64,000 nucleotides of DNA, taken from NCBI GenBank assembly GCA_024734495.1, contig JALMQS010000085.1, forward strand, positions 15,786,048 through 15,850,047, written 5' to 3'. This document shows, one piece after another, positions 19,603 to 30,392 of the stretch (position 1 is the stretch's first letter; each line of letters opens with the position of its first letter). This DNA comes from Forficula auricularia. Lineage: Eukaryota; Arthropoda; Insecta; Dermaptera; Forficulidae. A model generated the notes under the pieces. The model made no database searches, was not told the DNA's origin, and saw nothing but the letters and a program-made list of their open reading frames with translations. Position numbers and translations under genes: made by a program.

Positions 19603-20127
19603 CAATGCGAAGCATGGGGAAAGTACTGTAATCGGTCGCGAGGCAAGCGCGACTTTAAAGGGTCCTCAGGTAAAGACTACGGAACCCATGGACTCAATTA
19701 AGGTCACAAATTGAAGTATTCAATTGGATTGAATTTTAGCACGTGACGGTTTTGCCAAAAATTACCTGGGATCTCGTCGAGAGGCCAAAAAGTTCCATTT
19801 TTTTTGGAAGTGCGTGGGGATGTATGTATGTGTGTGTGTTATCGTTTTTTTCGTCCACGAATTTTTCCACACCGTTGCACCGATTGAATTGAAATTGAAA
19901 ACCTACCAGTATTTTAACAAAATGAAGCGCTGATTAGTTTTTGGTACATATCGGTCCACAAACATTAGTACTTTATTTCAGTACTTTTTTAGTTTTTTCT
20001 AAATATCTTGAAAATGACTTAACCTATTTTGATGAAAATTATTTTTCCTAATTAAGTACCTTGGGGACCACAAAAAAGGTTAAATAAAGTTTTTAGTAAA
20101 ATTATATTTTAAAGTACTTTACTCTAG
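19603..20127 (+). repeat. Family A repeat, copy 2
   Basis: Begins with the TACTTTATCCAATGCGAAGC hairpin and ends 'aagtactttactctagaa', where it switches abruptly to the 3' end of the satellite family (20128-20180). Confidence 0.85.
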
Positions 20128-20185
20128 AACATATTAATATTTCAAATGAATTTGGATAAAGTTTAGCAACGTTGCAGTTTATTTT
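20128..20185 (+). repeat. 3' end of the satellite-family element
   Basis: Reads 'catattaatatttcaaatga' to 'gcaacgttgcagtttatt'. Compared with 15261 the hairpin has lost its loop and half of each stem side. Confidence 0.75.
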
Positions 20186-20942
20186 TATTTATTAATTACT
20201 CATATTTTTTTCTTATTGGAAAAAACAATAGAGACTATTCTCCAAATGCTTAAATTGCGCATATAACATGGTTTTTAATTGCACAAAGTCATTTATGAAT
20301 CCTCATTCATTTAAAATATATATTTTTTATTATTATCATTTCCGTCCATAATTTAATTTATAATTTGAAAGTTTATATTGGGAAAATAAGGACAAGTTTT
20401 TTATGTGTGACTTTTTATTTATCCACCAACGTTTCGTCGACTTTGCCGACTTCTTCAGGGCTTCTATAATTATAAGAACATTCTTGATATTAATTTACAA
20501 AAGTACAGTCAGAATCCAAAAACATGCATGTATCAATAGTTTACCTACCAAATAGTCATGTCACACATTCGTCTAAATTTTCTTATTCTTTTCATTACCA
20601 TTGAACGCCATCAGAATACAATTTTCAAAAGATATTTGGCACATTAACAAAAAACACAATTTTTTTCTCTTTTTAATAACAACCTTATCAATACAGAAGA
20701 GTAATCACTTCTTACAAAAAATAGAATAGAATATTTTTACTTTTTATCCCTATATACAAAAATCTCAACCTCGAATAAATTAAACTTATATATTAATAAA
20801 ATACATGTCAACGACACCAGTCAAGTTATTATTAGATGAAAAAAATATCCATTAGAAATCTATTTTTATTTTCAAGATCTAATTACATTTATTTTTGAAA
20901 ATTTTTTTATTTATATTATTATTTATTTTTTAACTTTTTATT

Positions 20943-21195
20943 TTTATCTTTATACCTCGTCTAGCAAAAAACTATATATGCCACTTAAATTCTGGGTGTC
21001 TGTTCTAAAATTCACTGTATCATTTAACGAAATGTGAATCATTTCACTTATTGTTCTTTTAAAATACACTGGTTCAAAATCTAATATTAATGTGTCATCA
21101 AACTTGAATTGATGATTTAGATCAAAATGATGGGTAGCTAGGGCGGTTTTGTCATTTTTTAAAATATTAGACACTCTACAATCATATATATGTTG
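20943..21195 (-). pseudogene. Penelope GIY-YIG endonuclease, C-terminal part
   Basis: Continuation, beyond the LINE insertion, of the endonuclease whose first part lies at 22680-22775 in another frame (VVYKIPCSCGKAYIGQT, the GIY-YIG signature region). Here it reads VSNILKNDKTALATHHFD, FDDTLILDFEP, and ISEMIHISLND, ending SFLLDEV. H-x-F-D and the E of SEMIHI fit the family's later catalytic motifs. Split by the LINE between IYD-CR codons, so inactive. Confidence 0.8.
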
Positions 21196-22675
21196 CTATA
21201 TAAAAGCGCTGGAAAATAGCCAGAGTCACACCTATTCCTAAAAAAGGAGACACATCACAAATCTCTAATTACAGGCCTATCTCGATCACCTCTGTTCTTT
21301 CCAAATTAATGGAATTAGTCATAAACCAACACGTCCTTCATCACTTAGAAAACAATAAATTAATTCACGATAGGCAATATGGATTCAGACAAAATCGTTC
21401 CACAGGCGACATCTTAACCTATGTCACCCACACCTTGAACAATACTCTAGAGGCCGGAAAAAGAAACCCTCGCTGTAGCCCTTGATATCTCCAAAGCTTT
21501 TGACCAGGTTTGGCACAAAAATCTTCTTGCCAAACTACCAGCCTTTGGATTCACACCAACACTTCGCAAATGGATTGAAAGCTTTCTGACAAACCGAAGT
21601 ATAAAAGTTGTGGTGGATGGAACATCTTCTGAATCGTTCTCCACAAACTCTGGTGTTCCCCAAGGCTCTGTAATCTCCTCCACACTCTTCCTTATTTATA
21701 TAAACGACCTTATTGATCAAACGGCAAACCCCACTCATTGTTACGCCGACGATAGCACTCTACACGGCAAACCCTCTCTCCCGAATAATCGAATCAATAT
21801 TGCCTCCTCAATTACTCTCGACCTAGACAAACTGAATAAATGGGGCTCTCAAAATTTAGTTAACTTCAATTCAAACAAGACTCAATGTTGTCTAATTTCT
21901 AGGCGCGAAAATAGAGATTTCCCTGATATTCACTTCGATTCGAATACCCTGAAAATGTGTGACAGCCTATCCATGTTGGGCGTCTCTGTCGCATCTGACC
22001 TGTCTTGGAATGAACACATCTCCTCTGTGGCGAAATCTGCAGCAAGGAAGATTGGCTTCTTATTCAGGTCCAAGCGATTTTACAAACCCCCACAACTTCT
22101 CACCATCTACAAGGCCCAAATCCGCCCCTATCTCGAATACGGCTCTCATCTGTGGAGAGGAGCCTCAAAATATTCTCTTGCTACCCTTGATGCAATTCAG
22201 AAACGAGCCGTCAGGCTAATTGACGATTCTACCCTCACCGACTCCCTCGACTCGCTGGCTCATCGAAGAGATGTCTCCGCCCTTTCCCTTTTCTATAGAT
22301 ACTATCACGGCAGGTGCTCTGATGAGATAAAATCAATAATTCCCCCCAAAGCATGCTTTGCACGCAGCACACGTTTTGCCGACTCCCAACACTCTTTCGC
22401 GGTCAAATTAGAAAAGTGCCGGACCACTTCATTCGCGAATTCATATATCCCCATGACGTCAAGGAACTGGAACTCTCTCCCAGCCTCTATCTTTCCCAGC
22501 ACCTATGATCTTCAAACCTTCAAAACCAGGGTGCATAGACACCTACGTCTACACCCTCTCACTTAAACAACTTTCCCTTCTCTTCGGTAATGCAAGGGTC
22601 TTTCGAGATCCATAGGGGCTACATCTTTACTGGTGCACCCCTTCTTGCATTCGATTGCATTAAAAAAAAAAAAAA
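21196..22675 (+). mobile_element. 5'-truncated LINE inserted in the Penelope-like element
   Basis: Flanked by identical 10-bp copies ATATATGTTG at 21186-21195 and 22676-22685, with a poly-A tail at 22662-22676. The inverted Penelope copy shows the uninterrupted site at about 25022-25035. Target-primed reverse transcription explains truncation, tail and duplication. The LINE family also appears at 52195-53410, 735-948 (-) and 59027-59095. Confidence 0.93.
21210..22566 (+). pseudogene. LINE reverse transcriptase, 5' truncated, one frameshift
   Basis: Starts inside the RT with WKIARVTPIPKKG, NYRPISITSVLSKL and YGFRQNRST; an extra A in the run at about 21459-21464 shifts the frame before motif A, which then reads ALDISKAFDQVW. 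Next come GVPQGSVIS (motif B), CYADDSTLHG (motif C), SMLGVSVASDLSWN, PYLEYGSHLW and a C-terminus with TSRNWNSLPASIF and TYDLQTFKTRVHRH. Motif style fits the Jockey/CR1 group. About 450 codons of the C-terminal half; no endonuclease or gag remains. The 105-bp 3' UTR ends in poly-A. Confidence 0.88.
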
Positions 22676-22689
22676 ATATATGTTGTGTT

Positions 22690-24638
22690 AATCTTTTTTT
22701 TTAAATATTGCGATGTCTGTCCTATATATGCTTTTCCACATGAACAGGGTATCTTATATACAACGCCTGACTTTTTTCCTTCTCTGTTCCATCTTTTAAT
22801 CTACTATATAATGAACCCACAGTTAAAATGTTATAAAAAGCTAATTTCGAATTTGTTTTCTCCAAACATCTATCAACTTTATGTGAGATTTCTGGGATAA
22901 AAGGAAATTTAAAGAAATTTTTCCCTCCGTTATTCAAAATTGTATTTTGTCTTTGGCTGTTAATACTACCATTCTCCATTCTACCCCTATTATTCACCAA
23001 AAACAAATCAAACGCCCTCCTTATGAAAAACTCAGGGTAATTATTTTTCTTTAATATGCACCTGATTCTCTCCAAATTGTCCTTATGAAAAATCTCTCCA
23101 CTGAGATAAATAGCACGATGCAATAACCCCCTTATCATTCCTAATTTCTGTGAACTGGGATGGTTGGATTTAAAATTTAAAACTCGTCCAGCACTCGTTG
23201 GTTTTATATACCAATCTGTTATTAGTTTTTCTTCCATTTTTATAACTTTTACATCCAAGAATGGCAAAGCACCCTCCCTTTCAATCTCCATTGTAAATTG
23301 AATTTTCATATTTATACTATTAAAAACTTTCATAACCTCTTTTTCAGTATCTCTAGGTATCAATAGCAATAAATCGTCCACATAAAGAACTATCAACGGC
23401 AACTCAAATTCAAGAAATTCTATTGCCTTTTTTATTACATAATTCATGACTAAATTTGCTATAGTTGGGCTTGCTGGATTACCCATACTAGTTCCATTTA
23501 TCTGGAAATAAATTCTATTCTGAAATGTGAAGTAGCTTGACTCAAAACAGTAACTTATTATTTCGATGAGTGATATTTTGGATATATTCATTAATTCAGA
23601 CATTTGATCCCATTCTTCATTAATAATCCTAATCACCAGATCTTTTGGGAACAAGCACGTGATTATTTGGGACAACTATGTCATCTAATAATTTTTTAAG
23701 TTCAAATGAATTTTTCACATTCCACCTGTATGTCTCCACTACTGGGTACAAAGTTCGATGTAAAAAACTAGCTAGTTTATAACTTGGTGATCCTATGCAA
23801 CTCACCACTGGTCTAAGTGTGCATCCCGGTTTATGGACTTTCCGCAAGCCGATGATCTTTGGGATAACTGCATTATGCGTTTTCATATTTTTCACAGCGC
23901 TTTTTTCAATAATTTCTGATTGGGACAAACTATCTATGATCTTATTTGCCTGTGTTTGAAACTTAAGTGTAGGATCTCTGTTTGAATATTTATATATTGA
24001 TTCATCATTTATCATTTCCAACATCTTTGCAGTATATTCTTCTCTATACATTACAACTGTAGCGCCACCCTTATCTGCTCTTAATACAATCAGATCATCA
24101 TTATCCCTCAAATAACCACGTGTTATACTTAAATTCTTCCTTATCTCACTATGTGTCTTCTTATCATTTTGATTGTAATATTTAGTAATTATGTGAACAA
24201 TATTAGCTCTTAATTTATTTTTGTTATCGTCACAAATCCTTTGAGTTTCTCCCTCCATCACAGTATTAGAAATGCAAAACTCAATGTCTTTTACCACTCT
24301 CGGTATTGGCGTTTCACTTGGATTCAGCGGCACTCCGAACTTTGGACCAAGATATAATACATTTTTTACTTCATCTGGTAGTTGTTTTTCAGTAAAGTTG
24401 AACAAAAAATTCTCCTGATGAGAGCTAGGCTCGAACTGCATGCTTGATGTAATTAACTTTTTAACCTTTTTAATATTTCCGTTCTTTATCTTATTAAATT
24501 CACCATTATATCTAACACTCACAAAATGTAGCCAATTTCGAACTGTTTCCGATGGTGCAACCTCAAATAGTTTTTGGTATAGACTCTGATACTCTGTATC
24601 CAAGCTCTTTATTGTCCAAATCGTTATTTTAATTTCTA
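22690..24638 (-). pseudogene. Penelope-like reverse transcriptase, frameshifted
   Basis: Two overlapping frames, 23629-24655 and 22722-23675, together give the N-terminal region and RT. Landmarks: DDNDLIVLRADKGGATVV and IPKIIGLRKVHKPG before the fingers, LRPVVSC, then the break at about 23645-23660, where the expected motif A block (its catalytic Asp) between NNHVLV and FPKDLV is missing together with the frame. After it come NGTSMGNPASPTIANLVM (motif B), LYVDDLLLL (motif C, YVDD), and EGALPFLDVKV. The following linker GGKNFFKFPFIPEI leads toward the endonuclease; another frameshift in an A-run near 22775 separates them. No ATG start is evident; the frame is open to the junction with the inverted copy. 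Telomerase-related RT lineage; acts with GIY-YIG rather than an AP endonuclease. Confidence 0.85.
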
Positions 24639-25298
24639 GAGAATCAGGTGCATATTAAAGAAAAATAATTACCCTGAGTTTTTCATAAGGAGGGCGTTTG
24701 ATTTGTTTTTGGTGAATAATAGGGGTAGAATGGAGAATGGTAGTATTAACAGCCAAAGACAAAATACAATTTTGAATAACGGAGGGAAAAATTTCTTTAA
24801 ATTTCCTTTTATCCCAGAAATCTCACATAAAGTTGATAGATGTTTGGAGAAAACAAATTCGAAATTAGCTTTTTATAACATTTTAACTGTGGGTTCATTA
24901 TATAGTAGATTAAAAGATGTAACAGAGAAGGAAAAAAGTCAGGCGTTGTATATAAGATACCCTGTTCATGTGGAAAAGCATATATAGGACAGACATCGCA
25001 ATATTTAAAAAAAAGATTAACACAACATATATATGATTGTAGAGTGTCTAATATTTTAAAAAATGACAAAACCGCCCTAGCTACCCATCATTTTGATTTC
25101 AATCATCAATTCAAGTTTGATGACACATTAATATTAGATTTTGAACCAGTGTATTTTAAAAGAACAATAAGTGAAATGATTCACATTTCGTTAAATGATA
25201 CAGTGAATTTTAGAACAGACACCCAGAATTTAAGTGGCATATATAGTTTTTTGCTAGACAGGTATAAAGATAAAAATAAAAAGTTAAAAAATAAATAA
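24639..25298 (+). pseudogene. Inverted partial copy: Penelope RT tail and GIY-YIG domain
   Basis: Opens in the RT C-terminus (ERIRCILKKNNYPEFF), continues FLVNNRGRMENGS and FPFIPEISHKVDRC to a frameshift near 24945, after which the frame VVYKIPCSCGKAYIGQT continues into SNILKNDKTALATHHFD and ends KDKNKKLKNK at 25298. The same frameshift at the A-run before SGVVYK is in both copies, so it predates the duplication or is shared by inverted conversion. This copy has no LINE insertion and shows the pre-insertion site. Confidence 0.85.
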
Positions 25299-25309
25299 TA
25301 ATATAAATA

Positions 25310-25860
25310 AAAAAAAAATTTCAAAAATAAATGTAATTAGATCTTGAAAATAAAAATAGATTTCTAATGGATATTTTTTTCATCTAATAATAACTTGACT
25401 GGTGTCGTTGACATGTATTTTATTAATATATAAGTTTAATTTATTCGAGGTTGAGATTTTTGTATATAGGGATAAAAAGTAAAAATATTCTATTCTATTT
25501 TTTGTAAGAAGTGATTACTCTTCTGTATTGATAATGTTGTTATTAAAAAGAGAAAAAAATTGTGTTTTTTGTTAATGTGCCAAATATCTTTTGAAAATTG
25601 TATTCTGATGGCGTTCAATGGTAATGAAAAGAATAAGAAAATTTAGACGAATGTGTGACATGACTATTTGGTAGGTAAACTATTGATACATGCATGTTTT
25701 TGGATTCTGACTGTACGTTTGTAAATTAATATCAAGAATGTTCTTATAATTATAGAAGCCCTGAAGAAGTCGGCAAAGTCGACGAAACGTTGGTGGATAA
25801 ATAAAAAAGTCACACATAAAAAACTTGTCCTTATTTTCCCAATATAAACTTTCAAATTAT
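25310..25860 (+). repeat. Penelope 3' non-coding/terminal repeat (plus arm)
   Basis: Inverted copy of 20378-20935. Contains CTGAAGA at 25761-25767, a GTCG/CGAC stem and GAAACG at 25783-25788, then 'tggtggataaataaaaa', and ends 'cccaatataaactttcaaat'. The frame on the other strand (25664-25972) is not a gene. Confidence 0.85.
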
Positions 25861-26296
25861 ATATTTTTATATTTGCGTGATTTGTATGATTGAAAGTGTG
25901 TATAGCATGGTTAATCAGTAAAAAAGTGCAATGAAAAATCGTCAGGAAAAAAGTGAAGAATAATAAAGCCACGAAAAACCCTAAGAAATAATCATCACAC
26001 TATAACGTCACAATAGGAATAGTTTTATATGTAAAATACATCTTTAAATGTTTAATAAAACTCAAACGTTTAGGGAGAATTTCTTCCTTTATCAATGGAA
26101 TTTCAAATTATGAATTGTGAAAAGAAAAAGAAAAAATTACTCTTTATCAATTTCTTTTAATAAATTTATTTATCTTAACCAATTATTAATACAATTGTTA
26201 AAAAATTTGTTATTTCACATACTTAAGGCACACTTTAGGAAAATATTTAACAAATATAATTTCTCACTTAACAATATATAATATATATATATATAA

Positions 26297-27003
26297 TTAT
26301 TATCATTTCTGTCCATAATTTAATTTATAATTTGAAAAGTTTATATTGGGAAAATAAGGACAAGTTTTTTATGTGTGACTTTTTTATTTATCCACCAACG
26401 TTTCGTCGACTTTGCCGACTTCTTCAGGGCTTCTACAATTATAAAAACATTCTTGATATGAATTTACAAAAGTACAGTTAGAATTCAAAAACAATCATGT
26501 ATCAATAGTTTACCTACCAAATAGTCATGTCACACATTTCGTCTAAATTTTCTTATTCTTTTTCGTTACCATTGAAGGCCATCAGAATACAATTTTCAAA
26601 AAATATTTGCCACATTCACAAAAAAACGCAATTTTTCTCTTTATAATATATATGTGATTTCTGTTCTGTTGTATTAATGAAATTGTTATTATAAAGAGAA
26701 AAATTGTGTTTTTTGTGAATGTGGCAAATATATTTTGAAAATTGTATTCTGATGGCGTTCAATGGTAATGAAAAGAATAAGAAAATTTAGACGAATGTGT
26801 GACATGACTATTTGGTAGGTAAACTATTGATACATGTTTGTTTTTGAATTCTAACTGTACTTTTGTAAATTCATATCAAGAATGTGCTTATAATTGTAGA
26901 AGCCCTGAAGAAGTCGGCAAAGTCGACGAAACGTTGGAGGATAAATAAAAAAGTCACACATAAAAAACTTGTCCTTATTTTCCCAATATAAACTTTCAAA
27001 TTA
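26297..27003. mobile_element. Miniature foldback made of two opposed Penelope terminal repeats
   Basis: Minus arm 26316-26650 and plus arm 26660-27003 are inverted copies of the terminal region above; both carry the CTGAAGA...GAAACG motif (26401-26427 on minus, 26905-26931 on plus). All coding sequence is gone. The left flank 'tccataatttaatttataat' is shared with the large element at 20350, so both copies have the same left boundary. Confidence 0.85.
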
Positions 27004-27483
27004 TATATATAATAAGATTAATATTATCCAAGTGGAATAATTAATATAATTTGTAAAATAAATAGTTCATAACGAACATTATCATCAACGTTGAGCATTT
27101 GTTTCATTTCTTGATTTTCATGATTGTTTAGACGTTGGTAGTGCCTAACGGCATATTAATTATTATTATTACTTTATCTAATGAAAGAAAATTATTCATA
27201 TAAACAAGTAAGCATTTTTAAAAATTCATTAAATGACTTCCCTATCACGATTTGTGAAAATGAACTGAGTGAATATTTAGAGTGAATGTGAGTGTGATTG
27301 TACTCTTTTATCAATTTTACTTGGTAGTTTCTTATGTAAATGATTGTAAAAAAAATGATAATAAAAACATAATCATATATCAAATTCTTAAGCTATGGTA
27401 TTAATATGCCTAAGATGTAATAAATCCAATTAATTTAGGGTAGCATGCAAGTCGAATGAGAAAAAACCGAATCCAATGTGTTG
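27004..27483. other. No gene recognised
   Basis: AT-rich spacer; the 63-codon minus frame at 27192-27383 is unsupported. Confidence 0.4.
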
Positions 27484-27491
27484 CCTTAAGA

Positions 27492-28064
27492 CAGGGGTGT
27501 CCAACCTTTTATCTTCCCTGGGCCAGATTGGAAGAATATGAGCTGTTTTGGGCCACACATAAAATACACTAACGCTAATAATAGCTGATAAGCAAAAAAA
27601 CGTAGAATATGTACTTAATATACTTAAGAAATGAAGCTTTGTTACTTTATAAATTTTTTATTATAAAAGTAAGAGGCAAATCAGCAACATAAAATTATAG
27701 TGAGAAGTTTGTCATTGTTTTGGGGACATAATTCCGTCGATATTTGGCTCAAAGGAATTCTCAGTGAATTCTCAAAAAGCTCATCAAATATTTTTAGCTT
27801 CATTCTTGAAAATAGATCCTTGAATAAATAAAATTATTTATTAATCACTTTATGAATCTTTCTCTTATCTCATTGCAAAATAACGTGATAAATTCAAAAA
27901 TTCATTATTCATAAATTAATAGCAAGTTAAAAATATTGTATTTTTAGTAATATTACTGGAATTTTTAGTCGCAATCTCATAAAGTTTGTAAGTTCGCGAT
28001 TTTTTGTCGGGCCACATTGATAGCCATCTTGAGCCGAATGCGGGCCGCGGGTTGGACAAGCCTG
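27492..28064. mobile_element. Non-autonomous hAT element
   Basis: Ends CAGGGGTGTCCAACC and GGTTGGACAAGCCTG; flanking 8-mers ccttaaga and gcttaaga match 7 of 8. Subterminal GC-rich motifs ('gggccagattgg', 'gaatgcgggccgcgggttgg') frame an AT-rich non-coding interior. Same family as 4377-5033 and 33995. Confidence 0.85.
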
Positions 28065-28367
28065 GCTTAAGAAATAAACAGTGTGTTCGTCAGTAGAAAG
28101 TGTTGATATATTATTTTTAATTAATTTCATAGACGAAAATGCTTGGTAAAAATAGATAAAATAAGAAGGTGTCGATTTTAAAATTAAATTAGGTAGATGA
28201 TCGGATGGGGTTATTGTACCTGATGATTTTTTAAAGGCTTAACCTATAAAGAATAAGAAAATTCAACAAAATTAGAAATATTTAAAATATATGAAATACT
28301 ACCTTGGTCAAAAAGTTACAGGAAATTATTCAAAAAATCAAAAATACATATTTATTAATCAAAATTT

Positions 28368-28580
28368 ACAGTTTTCGGCCATCATTTCTTTGATTTTATC
28401 GACCTTTTCGTCGATTTTCGATGTGGACTGCGTTCGTCATCCTCGACAGACTCAGGAAAACTTGGGCCACATATAAAAGTTTGTTTTCCATAGAGTACAC
28501 TTCTTCAACATTTTCGCACCGTTTTTAACTCAAAATTTAATACAAACTCGTTGATGCAAAGGCGATTTCATTTTTAAAAT
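28368..28580 (-). pseudogene. Mariner transposase N-terminal remnant
   Basis: From an ATG near 28578 the minus strand reads MKSPLHQRVCIKF, then (after an in-frame stop) VKNGAKMLKKC, and in shifted frames ESVEDDERS and SKIDEKVDKIKEMMAENC. This is the order of the mariner helix-turn-helix region (IKFxVKxG, then E-x-V-E-D-D-x-R-x-G-x-P-S, then a second helix-turn-helix). Multiple frameshifts and stops. Recognition is by motif memory. Confidence 0.65.
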
Positions 28581-28611
28581 CGTAATAATCGAAAACGGCT
28601 CTGATAGTCCA

Positions 28612-28710
28612 TACCGAAAATGTTTCGAGGATTGGATCAAGCGCTGGCATAAGTGCGCTGCAGTCGATGGGGAGTACTTTGAATGGGACAATATCGATTT
28701 TGATGAATAA
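28612..28710 (+). pseudogene. Mariner transposase C-terminal remnant
   Basis: Reads RKCFEDWIKRWHKCAAVDG and YFEWDNIDFDE to TAA at 28708-28710. The W-x-K-R-W-x-K-C then G-x-Y-F-E ending is the usual mariner tail. The stop lies within the inverted terminal repeat. The catalytic core between N- and C-terminal pieces is missing. Confidence 0.7.
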
Positions 28711-28929
28711 ATTTGTATTTTTGATTTTCTGAATAAATTCCTGAAATTTTTTGATCAAGGCAGTGAATCCTGTTGGATATATTCGAACTCTGACTTCGAG
28801 TCTGACTCTCGAATAAATTTGGTAATATTTTTAGTGGAAAAAGATAAATGCACGACTAAAATCTTGTCTTAAATTTAATTAAAATAATTGATAGTAGGTA
28901 TATCAATATCTGTTGATAACAGAATAAAA

Positions 28930-29300
28930 ATATATAATAATCAACTGGTGTGGGCACCACACAACATTAACATTAGTTTCTCCCTTATTTGAAATCTTAA
29001 TACCAATTTTCTTCATTCAAATTACTTCAATTTGGGTTTCCCCCAAGCCGTTTTGAGAAAAACGGAAAAATTTGAAATTGCAAAATACCAAAAATCATCA
29101 AGTAAACATCAACTTGATGTTCTTCGATTTTAGCCAAAGGCTCGAGATACTTCTTCTAGCCTCTAGATCGCTAAGATTCAAGACCCAAAGCTCTGTGACT
29201 TAACGTATACGAGATATGAACGATTAAAATATTTATTTTGAGACATGACTAATTTAGTCTCCTCACTGAATTTCAATCGGAATTTATACCTACTCTTTGA
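28930..29300. repeat. Dispersed repeat fragments
   Basis: 29100-29280 matches 16664-16830 (for example 'cttcttctagcctctagatc', 'gattaaaatatttattttg'). 28940-29000 has faint likeness to the 'ggccatccacatga' block at 40650 and 57670. Non-coding. Confidence 0.55.
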
Positions 29301-29353
29301 AGATTTTAAGATATTTGATAAGTGTATTCCAGTGATGGCGAGACCAATTCCAA

Positions 29354-29880
29354 TACTTTACCCATGCTTCGAATTGGATAAAGTAAAAAACAAAATCGTG
29401 GAAACTCGAAAGTTTATATGGTAAACTCTACCCATTTAAAGCTTATGTAAAAAATTAAATTATCCTTCCATACATACTCTATGGCTTTCATGCCATAAGC
29501 TCTGAAACAATCTATGACGACTGGGCCGCCTAGCTCTTACGCAGCTTTCGTTCTTCTGCGCGCAATTGGTTGCCTAAATACAGGCGCACCAATATACTAA
29601 ATCAAGATCAAATTCAGACTACATTTTGAGGAATTTAATTAGTAAAGTTATTTATTTATATTTTATAATTCAATATTTTTATTATACATGCAAAAAAAAA
29701 TTGAATTAATTAAAAAACTCTAAATGAAAAAATAATTCAAATTCAAGTTCGATTTCGTACAAAAGCTCAAATATTCAATGATTTTTTTTCACTCCTGATT
29801 GTAAAATATACAAGAATTGACTATTGACTGATAAAATGAAATGAAAAATTATTACTTTTTACGATGGCTAATGCAAGACT
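29354..29880 (-). repeat. Family A variant (minus), with undisrupted hAT target site
   Basis: Includes the hairpin (29354-29385, minus) and matches 55415-56640 in inverse orientation ('gcagctttcgttcttctgcg', 'ttgcctaaatacaggcgcac'). In the 55-56 kb copy a hAT element interrupts the block 'ccatagagtatgtatg'; here that site (about 29472-29484) is intact. Confidence 0.8.
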
Positions 29881-29888
29881 CACTTTAA

Positions 29889-30392
29889 AATTTATTTTTA
29901 CTAAAAACTTTATATAAACGTTTTTGTGGTCCTCAAGGTACTCATTAGAATTTAAAATTTTATTAAATTGGTTAAGTCATTTTCAAGATATTTAGAAAAA
30001 AATCTAAAAAAGTACTGGAATAAAGTAGTAATGTTTGTGGGCCGATATGTGCCAACAACTAATCAGCGCTTCATTTTGTTAAAGTAATGATAGGTTTTCA
30101 TTACAATTTTATTTCAATCGGTTCAACGGTGTGGAACAAATCGTGGACGAAAAAAAGGTACCATCAATTCATCCATCCATCCGACGGGACTAAATGAAGA
30201 AATCGCACTTTTTGGTCTCCGGGCGAGAACCCATGTAATTTTTGGGGAAACAGTCACGTCCTAAAATTCAACCTAAATGAATACTACAATTTGTGACTTT
30301 TGAAACCTTGGGTTCCGTAGTCTTTGCCTGAAGACCCTATTAAGGCGCGAGACCGATTCAAATACTTTATCTGCTTCGCATTGGATAAAGTA
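29889..30392 (-). repeat. Family A repeat, copy 3 (minus)
   Basis: Complement of the family-A landmarks in reverse order: 'gtggtcctcaaggtact', 'accaaaaactaatcagcgc'-like block, 'caatcggttcaacggtgtgg', 'gggttccgtagtcttt', ending in the terminal hairpin '...ggataaagta' at 30392. Confidence 0.85.

Larger units (their letters stand above)
20335..25860. mobile_element. Penelope-like element: minus copy plus inverted 3' partial copy
   Basis: A minus-strand Penelope-like element (RT then GIY-YIG endonuclease, then 3' non-coding region) runs from about 24638 down to 20335. A plus-strand copy of its 3' half starts at about 24639 and ends at 25860. The outer ends (20378-20700 and 25510-25860) are inverted copies about 350 bp long. 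Penelope-like elements are known for partial inverted or tandem copies joined at terminal repeats. A LINE splits the minus copy at 21196-22675. Coding parts are frameshifted, so the copy is dead. Confidence 0.85.
28299..28766. mobile_element. Rearranged Tc1/mariner relic with two 3' ends
   Basis: Ends CTACCTTGGTCAAAAAG and complement of CTGCCTTGATCAAAAAA pair for about 62 bp, further than a simple TIR: the right arm includes the transposase stop codon. The left half encodes transposase N-terminus on the minus strand, the right half the C-terminus on the plus strand, so the halves diverge from a common centre near 28600. Confidence 0.75.

Noticed and set aside
25664..25972. 102-codon minus frame
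   Set aside because: It lies over the non-coding Penelope terminal repeat and its flank, with low-complexity F/I-rich composition.
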